Shown one piece after another: positions 22,568 to 26,415 of a stretch of DNA of 26,415 bases. How positions within the stretch are numbered: position 1 is the stretch's first letter; every line of letters starts with the position of its first letter. Source of the DNA: Actinomycetota bacterium (GTDB taxonomy: Bacteria; Actinomycetota; Nitriliruptoria; Nitriliruptorales; JAHWKO01); assembly GCA_019347855.1 (NCBI GenBank), contig JAHWKO010000022.1, positions 1-26,415 on the forward strand, given 5' to 3'. Both the position numbers and the translations under genes were made by a program. Under the pieces are notes generated by a model. It worked only from the letters and a program-made list of their open reading frames with translations. It searched no databases and was not told where the DNA came from.

Positions 22568-24085
22568 TCACCGGAGGTCCCGACGCCGGACCTTGCCCGT
22601 CGCGGTGTGGGGGAGCTCGGGGACGAACCGCACGCTGTCGGGGCACTTGAATCGCGCCAGGTTCCGTCGGCACCAGGTGACGATCTCGTCCTCGGTCAGG
22701 TCCCCGTCGGGGTCCGGCACGACGAAGACACGCACGGCCTCGCCCGTGTACGGGTGGGGCTCACCGACGACCGCGGCCTGGATCACCTTCGGGTGCTGGT
22801 GGAGGACGTTCTCGACCTCGCGCGGGTAGACGTTGAACCCGGAGACGATGATGACGTCCTTCTTGCGGTCCACGAGCCGGAGGTCGCCGTCATCGTCGAG
22901 CACCCCGACGTCGCCGGTCCGTAGCCACCCGTCGTCGGTGAGGGCCGACGCGGTGGCCTCGTCATCGTTCCAGTAGCCGGCGAACACGTTGGGACCGCGG
23001 ATCCACACCTCGCCGGGGTCTCCCGCCTCCACGTCGTCGCCGTGCTCGTCCACGAGCCGGAGGTCGATGTCCGGCAGGGGCTGGCCCACGAACCCGGGCT
23101 TGGCCGTGCCACCGACGGCGCTCGAGGTGACCGCAGGTGCGGCCTCGGTCAGCCCGTACCCCTCCCAGATCGTCAAGCCGATGTCGTCGCGGAACCGTTC
23201 GAGCACGGGCCCCGGCAACGGCGCCGCTCCCGAGACCGCGACGCGGACGCCGGAGAGGTCGGCGTCTCGGATGCCGGGGGTGTTCAGCCACGCGACGTAC
23301 ATCGGTGGCGCACCGAGGATCACCGTCACGCCGCGCTCGATGATGACCTCGAGCGTCGCTGTGGGATCGAACCGCTCGACGAGCACGAGCGTGGCGCCGA
23401 CCCGGACGGCCGACCCGAGTCCGACGTTCATCGCGTAGACGTGGAACAGCGGCAGGACCGCCAGCACCACGTCGTCGTCGCGGATCCCCAGCGGCGTGGC
23501 CAGGGACTGGTCCTGGTTCGCCGCCAGGTTGCCGTGGGTGAGCATCGCCCCCTTCGGCTCCCCCGTCGTCCCGGAGGTGTAGACGAGAGCCGCGAGATCC
23601 TCGGGCCGGCGTTCGACGGACGCGAGCTGGTGGTCCGCCCCGACGAGCCCTCGCCACGTCTCCGTCACCCCCTCGATCGCCTGGCGTGCGCCGGCCATGA
23701 CGACGTGCTCGGGCACGGACCCGCCGAGCTCACCGATGACCGTGTGCGCGGACTCGGTCACGACCAGGACACGAGCGCCGCAGTCGGCGAGGATCGCTGC
23801 GACCTCCTGGCCGGTGAGCGCGGTGTTGATCGGAACGACGACCGCGCCGGCGCGCAGCGCACCCAGGAAGGCCTCGACGAAGTGGGGGGTGTTGCCGAGC
23901 ATCAGGGCGACCCGGTCGCCGGCCTCCACACCGAGGTGTTGCAGGCCTCCCGCCGCGGCCGTGACCCGATGGTCCAGGTCGCTGTAGGTGATGCGCTGGT
24001 CCTGCCAGACCAGCGCGACCTGCGAGGGCGAACGCTCGGCGGTCTCGCTGAGACCGTCCGCCAGGTAGGAACCGTCGTCGCCCAT
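22568..24085 (-). CDS. AMP-forming acyl-CoA synthetase (FadD-like)
   Basis: 505 residues from ATG 24085. It belongs to the adenylate-forming family that activates a carboxylic acid with ATP and transfers it to CoA. Visible motifs, in order, are the P-loop-like LVYTSGTTGEPKGAMLTHGNL (~168-188), VSGAAPLP, the substrate-pocket EGYGLTEAAP (~306-315), WLRTGDVGVLDDDGDLRLVDRKKDVIIVSGFNVYPREVE (~395-433), and the catalytic-lysine tail TATGKVRRRDLR at the end. Length and motif pattern fit a medium- or long-chain fatty acyl-CoA ligase; the substrate cannot be told from sequence. It opens the minus-strand run leading to rex and the hem genes, 36 bases before the membrane protein. Confidence 0.93.
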   Translation of the reverse strand: MGDDGSYLADGLSETAERSPSQVALVWQDQRITYSDLDHRVTAAAGGLQHLGVEAGDRVALMLGNTPHFVEAFLGALRAGAVVVPINTALTGQEVAAILADCGARVLVVTESAHTVIGELGGSVPEHVVMAGARQAIEGVTETWRGLVGADHQLASVERRPEDLAALVYTSGTTGEPKGAMLTHGNLAANQDQSLATPLGIRDDDVVLAVLPLFHVYAMNVGLGSAVRVGATLVLVERFDPTATLEVIIERGVTVILGAPPMYVAWLNTPGIRDADLSGVRVAVSGAAPLPGPVLERFRDDIGLTIWEGYGLTEAAPAVTSSAVGGTAKPGFVGQPLPDIDLRLVDEHGDDVEAGDPGEVWIRGPNVFAGYWNDDEATASALTDDGWLRTGDVGVLDDDGDLRLVDRKKDVIIVSGFNVYPREVENVLHQHPKVIQAAVVGEPHPYTGEAVRVFVVPDPDGDLTEDEIVTWCRRNLARFKCPDSVRFVPELPHTATGKVRRRDLR

Positions 24086-24094
24086 AACGGTGGG

Positions 24095-24100
24095 AGCCTA
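24095..24100 (-). promoter_or_regulatory. Predicted -10 box of the acyl-CoA synthetase gene
   Basis: TAGGCT on the minus strand ends 9 bases before the ATG at 24085. Transcription would start within about three bases of the start codon, and there is no Shine-Dalgarno sequence, so a leaderless or near-leaderless mRNA is expected. Confidence 0.4.
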
Positions 24101-24190
24101 ATGGCTCGATCCCCGGCCTCCGACGGTGACCATCGACTCAAGCTCCGAACGGGCCATGCCGATGTTGCCACCGAGAAGCAACGACGGAGC

Positions 24191-24291
24191 CCTCCCCGAC
24201 AAAGGCACCCCGGCCGAGAGGCCGGTCCGCAAAGCTCCCGGGCCTACGGTCACCCCATCGGTGACCACGGCGGCCGAGCTACCGCAGGAGG
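24191..24291 (+). ncRNA. Cyclic-di-GMP-I (GEMM) riboswitch aptamer
   Basis: The closing stem P1 pairs CCTCC (24191-24195) with GGAGG (24287-24291). The next helix is CCGGCC/GGCCGG (24210-24215 with 24220-24225), capped by the GNRA tetraloop GAGA. The conserved GCAAAGC follows at 24229-24235; its first A is equivalent to the intercalating A47 of the Vibrio Vc2 aptamer. AAGGCA at 24202-24207 holds the position of G20. A third helix pairs GGTCACC with GGTGACC (24248-24254 with 24260-24266), with CCTA before it and ACGG after it. GCTACC near 24279-24284 fits the ligand-contact C92. Expected features are thus all present, with some departures from consensus (CACCCC for the usual AAACC). It precedes a secreted CAP-domain gene, as often in actinobacteria. 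The upstream 24101-24190 shows no clear promoter, only a short GTTGC/GCAAC repeat. Confidence 0.85.
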
Positions 24292-24326
24292 CGCACCGGA
24301 CCCCCTTCACCGCGATCCGCGGGAAC

Positions 24327-24360
24327 GGCGGGCTCCGTCCCGAGAGGACGAGGACCCGCC
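24327..24360 (+). promoter_or_regulatory. Ribosome-site hairpin, likely riboswitch expression platform
   Basis: GGCGGG (24327-24332) pairs with CCCGCC (24355-24360), which directly precedes the GTG start. Inside, TCC pairs with GGA (24334-24336 with 24352-24354) and GTCC with GGAC (24337-24340 with 24346-24349) around a CGAGA loop. The purine-rich ribosome site GAGGACGAGGA is thereby buried. A second small hairpin, CCGCG-ATC-CGCGG (24310-24322), lies between this and the aptamer. The arrangement suggests translational control by the c-di-GMP aptamer. Confidence 0.55.
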
Positions 24361-25104
24361 GTGAGCATCACGATCCGTCATCGAGCCACCATCGCGCTCC
24401 TGCTGGTCGCGCTGCTGATCCCCCTCGCCGCCCGTCCCGCGGACGCCACCGTGGACAGCGGCGCCGAGTCCCGCTTCGTGCAGCTGGTGAACCAGGCCCG
24501 GGCCCGGGCGGGGTTGCCGGCCCTGTCGGTCGCGTCGGACCTCGTGTCCGTCGCGCGCCGCCACAGCGTACGCATGGCCGACAGTGGGGACCTCTACCAC
24601 AACCCGAACGTCGCCTCGGAGGTGTCGGGTTGGCAGAAGCTCGGGGAGAACGTGGGGCGCGGCCCGACCGTCGACTCGATCCACGAGGCCTTCCTGAACT
24701 CCCCCGGTCACCGCGCGAACGTGCTGTCCCGCGACTTCACGCAGGTCGGCGTGGGCGTCGAGGTCCGCGAGGGCGGCCGCATCTGGGTGACCCAGGTCTT
24801 CCGGCTCCCGCAGCAGGCACCGGCGCCAACCCCCGAGCCGGCCCCTGAGCCCGAGGCCGCGCCGGCCCCCGCCCCGCAGCCGGCCCAGACGGCCGCCGCA
24901 TCCTCCCCCACGCGCCACGCCCCGGCCGCTGGGTCCGCGTCGAACGCTCCGTCCACGCCAACCGCCCCGTCCGCCCCGGCAGCTACTGAGGCCGTCGCCC
25001 GGCCGCCCGTCGCGTCGAACGGCGCGCAGGCCACCCTGGTGCTGGCCCGGTTCAGCGCCCGCGACCTGGGCATGTCGGTCGCCGAGGCGCTCCCACCGAA
25101 CTGA
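24361..25104 (+). CDS. Secreted CAP-domain (SCP/PR-1-like) protein
   Basis: 247 residues from GTG 24361. A signal peptide is clear: a basic start, ATIALLLVALLIPLAARPADA, with probable cleavage after ADA near residue 28. The CAP domain (about 35-155) shows the family's order of motifs: FVQLVNQARARAGLPALSV, ARRHSVRMADSGDLYHNPNV with the conserved His, KLGENVGRG, and HEAFLNSPGHRANVLSRDFTQVGVGV, then WVTQVFRLP. After that comes a low-complexity Pro/Ala-rich tail of ~85 residues (PTPEPAPEPEAAPAPAPQ). CAP proteins are extracellular; enzymatic roles are mostly unproven. Upstream lies a c-di-GMP riboswitch and a hairpin over the ribosome site, so production is probably tied to the motile/sessile second messenger. 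Confidence 0.92.
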   Translation: MSITIRHRATIALLLVALLIPLAARPADATVDSGAESRFVQLVNQARARAGLPALSVASDLVSVARRHSVRMADSGDLYHNPNVASEVSGWQKLGENVGRGPTVDSIHEAFLNSPGHRANVLSRDFTQVGVGVEVREGGRIWVTQVFRLPQQAPAPTPEPAPEPEAAPAPAPQPAQTAAASSPTRHAPAAGSASNAPSTPTAPSAPAATEAVARPPVASNGAQATLVLARFSARDLGMSVAEALPPN

Positions 25105-25134
25105 CCGGCCTCGGGTCCGCCGCGGGGGTCGGGA

Positions 25135-25140
25135 TACGCT
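25135..25140 (+). promoter_or_regulatory. Predicted -10 box of the sugar isomerase-like gene
   Basis: TACGCT ends 9 bases before the ATG at 25150, the same layout as the TAGGCT box of the acyl-CoA synthetase. No Shine-Dalgarno sequence intervenes, so the transcript would be near leaderless. The -35 region is not convincing. Confidence 0.3.
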
Positions 25141-25149
25141 CGATCCCCC

Positions 25150-26043
25150 ATGGATCGATCCCGGTTCCTCGCGTCGTCGGGCCCGCTCTTCGCGCGCCCG
25201 CTGGACTGGGCGATGGGGGTGATCGCCGAGGCTGGCTACGACGGCATCGAGCTGATGGTCACCCAGGACCCCGCGACGCAGGACCCCGAGGCGGTGCGTC
25301 GCGCCTCGGAGCGCGAGGGGATACCGGTCCCGGTCGTCCACGGGCCGTTCCTGCTGCTCACCCGTCGGGTCTTCGGGACCGACCAGGTGGGCAAGGCCTC
25401 GTCCTCGCTGGAGCTGGCATCGGAGCTCGGCGCTCACCTGATGGTCGTCCACCCTCCGTTCCGGTGGCAGGGCGCCTTCCACTCGTGGCTCGTCGAGGAG
25501 GCCGAGGAGACCGCAGCCGAGCTGGGGACCCGGGTCGGCGTGGAGAACCTCTTCCCCGTGTCGGTCGCGGGACGGCCGGTGCGCTTCCACCGGTACACCG
25601 AGCCGGCACACCTGGCGCCCTTCCCGCACCTCGTGTTCGACACGAGCCACTTCGCGGTCGCCAACGTCGACATCGTGTCGGCTTGGGGCGAGCTGCAGGA
25701 CCGCACGGAGCACCTGCACCTGTCGGACAACCGTGGGCAGGGACGCGACAGCCACGCCCCGCTCGGCCACGGGATCCTGCCGCTGGCGACGTTCCTCCGG
25801 GAGGTCGCGGGCTCGGACTACGGAGGTCCGATCTGCCTCGAGCTCGACTGTCGCCGGTACCTCGACGACCGGGCTGCGCTGGTCGGCTACCTCCGCCAGG
25901 AGCGCGAGAAGTGCATCGCGCTCCTCGAGGGCGCCTCCTCCGAGGAGGTCCTGGGCCGCCCCGACCGCGTCGACGAGGCGCCCGACGACGGGATGAAGGA
26001 CGGAGGCGCCACGGGGCAGCCTGCGATCCCCGTCGATCTGTAG
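25150..26043 (+). CDS. Sugar phosphate isomerase/epimerase-like TIM-barrel protein
   Basis: 297 residues from ATG 25150. It fits the xylose-isomerase-like TIM barrel (AP endonuclease 2 superfamily). Alternating strands carry candidate metal or substrate residues: AGYDGIELMV (Glu), VPVVHGPFLLL (His), AHLMVVHPPFRWQ (His), RVGVENLFP (Glu), LVFDTSHFAVA (Asp/His), TEHLHLSDNRGQGRDSHAPLGHGILP (His/Asp, His) and GGPICLELDCR (Glu). This order of Glu and His residues is typical of two-metal sugar isomerases and of endonuclease IV. Absence of the specific endonuclease IV signatures favours a sugar-type function; the substrate is unknown. The C-terminus after ~residue 265 is hydrophilic and probably disordered. 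Confidence 0.85.
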   Translation: MDRSRFLASSGPLFARPLDWAMGVIAEAGYDGIELMVTQDPATQDPEAVRRASEREGIPVPVVHGPFLLLTRRVFGTDQVGKASSSLELASELGAHLMVVHPPFRWQGAFHSWLVEEAEETAAELGTRVGVENLFPVSVAGRPVRFHRYTEPAHLAPFPHLVFDTSHFAVANVDIVSAWGELQDRTEHLHLSDNRGQGRDSHAPLGHGILPLATFLREVAGSDYGGPICLELDCRRYLDDRAALVGYLRQEREKCIALLEGASSEEVLGRPDRVDEAPDDGMKDGGATGQPAIPVDL

Positions 26044-26157
26044 GTCGGGTCCTCGGACTAGTCCCATCGTGCCATGAGAGTTGGTCCTTCCGGGCGAGTC
26101 ACGCGCGGCGGCCGCCGGCGTACGCTGCGTCGAGAACGGTACGCCCCGAGGAGGCAC

Positions 26158-26244
26158 GTGCGGAACGGGACCGCGATCGTCCTGGTGGCCTTGCTCGTCG
26201 TGATCATCGTCGCGACGGCGCTCCAGTTGATCCAGGCCTCATGA
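26158..26244 (+). CDS. Small single-helix membrane peptide (28 aa)
   Basis: GTG 26158 follows a good Shine-Dalgarno sequence (GAGGAGG, 26148-26154). The product is MRNGTAIVLVALLVVIIVATALQLIQAS, essentially one membrane helix with a short basic start. Its TGA overlaps a downstream ATG (ATGA), which opens only an 8-codon frame, and the sigma-factor GTG follows 20 bases later. The ribosome site, hydrophobic composition and spacing support translation. A role in regulating the sigma factor is only a guess. A TACGCT at 26121-26126 may be its -10 box. Confidence 0.5.
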   Translation: MRNGTAIVLVALLVVIIVATALQLIQAS

Positions 26245-26263
26245 GCGAGGAGCACCCGAGGAC

Positions 26264-26415
26264 GTGAGCACCAGCACGGTCGATCAGGAGGTCGTCGACC
26301 TCGTCCAGCGTGCCCAGACGGGTGACGGGCAGGCCTTCGCGCAGCTGTACGACCGCTACGTCGACCAGATCTTCGGGTTCATCTTCAACAAGGTCCGTGA
26401 CCGTCACCTCGCCGA
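26264..26415 (+). CDS. N-terminus of an ECF-type RNA polymerase sigma factor (cut by right edge)
   Basis: Fifty codons are visible from GTG 26264. DLVQRAQTGDGQAFAQLYDRYVDQIFGFIFNKVRDRHLA is the start of sigma-70 region 2, the part that binds core polymerase and the -10 element, in the form typical of ECF sigma factors. GAGGACGTG provides a modest ribosome site. Region 4 and any anti-sigma gene lie outside the window. An ATG at 26241 opens an 8-codon frame just before it (stop 26265-26267), overlapping the start. Confidence 0.8.
   Translation, partial: MSTSTVDQEVVDLVQRAQTGDGQAFAQLYDRYVDQIFGFIFNKVRDRHLA

Noticed and set aside
24101..24360. Possible c-di-AMP (ydaO-type) riboswitch before the CAP gene
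   Set aside because: The GNRA-capped helix, GCAAAGC and CCTA/ACGG pattern match the c-di-GMP-I aptamer; ydaO signatures are absent.
1..26415. CRISPR arrays, tRNA or rRNA genes, insertion sequences
   Set aside because: No regularly spaced identical repeats, no cloverleaf candidates and no transposase motifs were seen.

Overview
The window is high-GC, gene-dense actinobacterial DNA with GTG and TTG starts, many 4-nt start/stop overlaps, -10 boxes close to start codons, a rex-hemA-hemC-hemD gene order as in Streptomyces, and a DUF222/HNH gene. A deep-branching actinomycete, for example a Nitriliruptoria relative, is plausible, but that placement is inference.

Left end (1-2715): the tail of an unrecognised gene, then a decayed DUF222/HNH (13E12-type) gene with a frameshift inside its HNH module. 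A strong 10-bp inverted repeat separates it from a convergent multi-pass membrane protein with a His-rich tail.

Respiratory block (2787-12438, all minus strand, transcribed right to left): unknown 170-aa membrane protein, dicluster ferredoxin, b6-type cytochrome b, subunit-IV-type cytochrome b half, Rieske protein, membrane-anchored dihaem cytochrome c, unknown 307-aa membrane protein. Next come a TlpA/ResA-like thioredoxin, CcdA, ResB and the CcsA-family WWD protein, which form a System II cytochrome c maturation set. The cytochrome b is split like b6f and keeps the Cys that carries haem ci/cn in b6-type proteins. The ferredoxin and two uncharacterised membrane proteins are the unusual parts. 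Two near-identical hairpins directly follow the stop codons of the ferredoxin and Rieske genes and differ by a compensatory base pair.

Haem block (12611-24085, mostly minus strand): a second TlpA-like lipoprotein overlapping hemL; a lone plus-strand alpha/beta hydrolase; hemB; a YihY/BrkB membrane protein; then, in transcription order, an acyl-CoA synthetase, a membrane protein, a glutaredoxin-like protein, rex, hemA, hemC and hemD. HemA, HemL, HemB, HemC and HemD take glutamyl-tRNA to uroporphyrinogen III. Haem supply, cytochrome c maturation and the haem-bearing bc complex are therefore neighbours, with the NADH sensor Rex in the haem operon.

Right end (24086-26415, plus strand): a cyclic-di-GMP-I (GEMM) riboswitch followed by a Shine-Dalgarno-sequestering hairpin and a secreted CAP-domain protein; a TIM-barrel sugar isomerase/epimerase-like protein; a 28-aa single-helix membrane peptide; and the start of an ECF-type sigma factor cut by the window edge. 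No tRNA, rRNA, insertion sequence or CRISPR array was seen.
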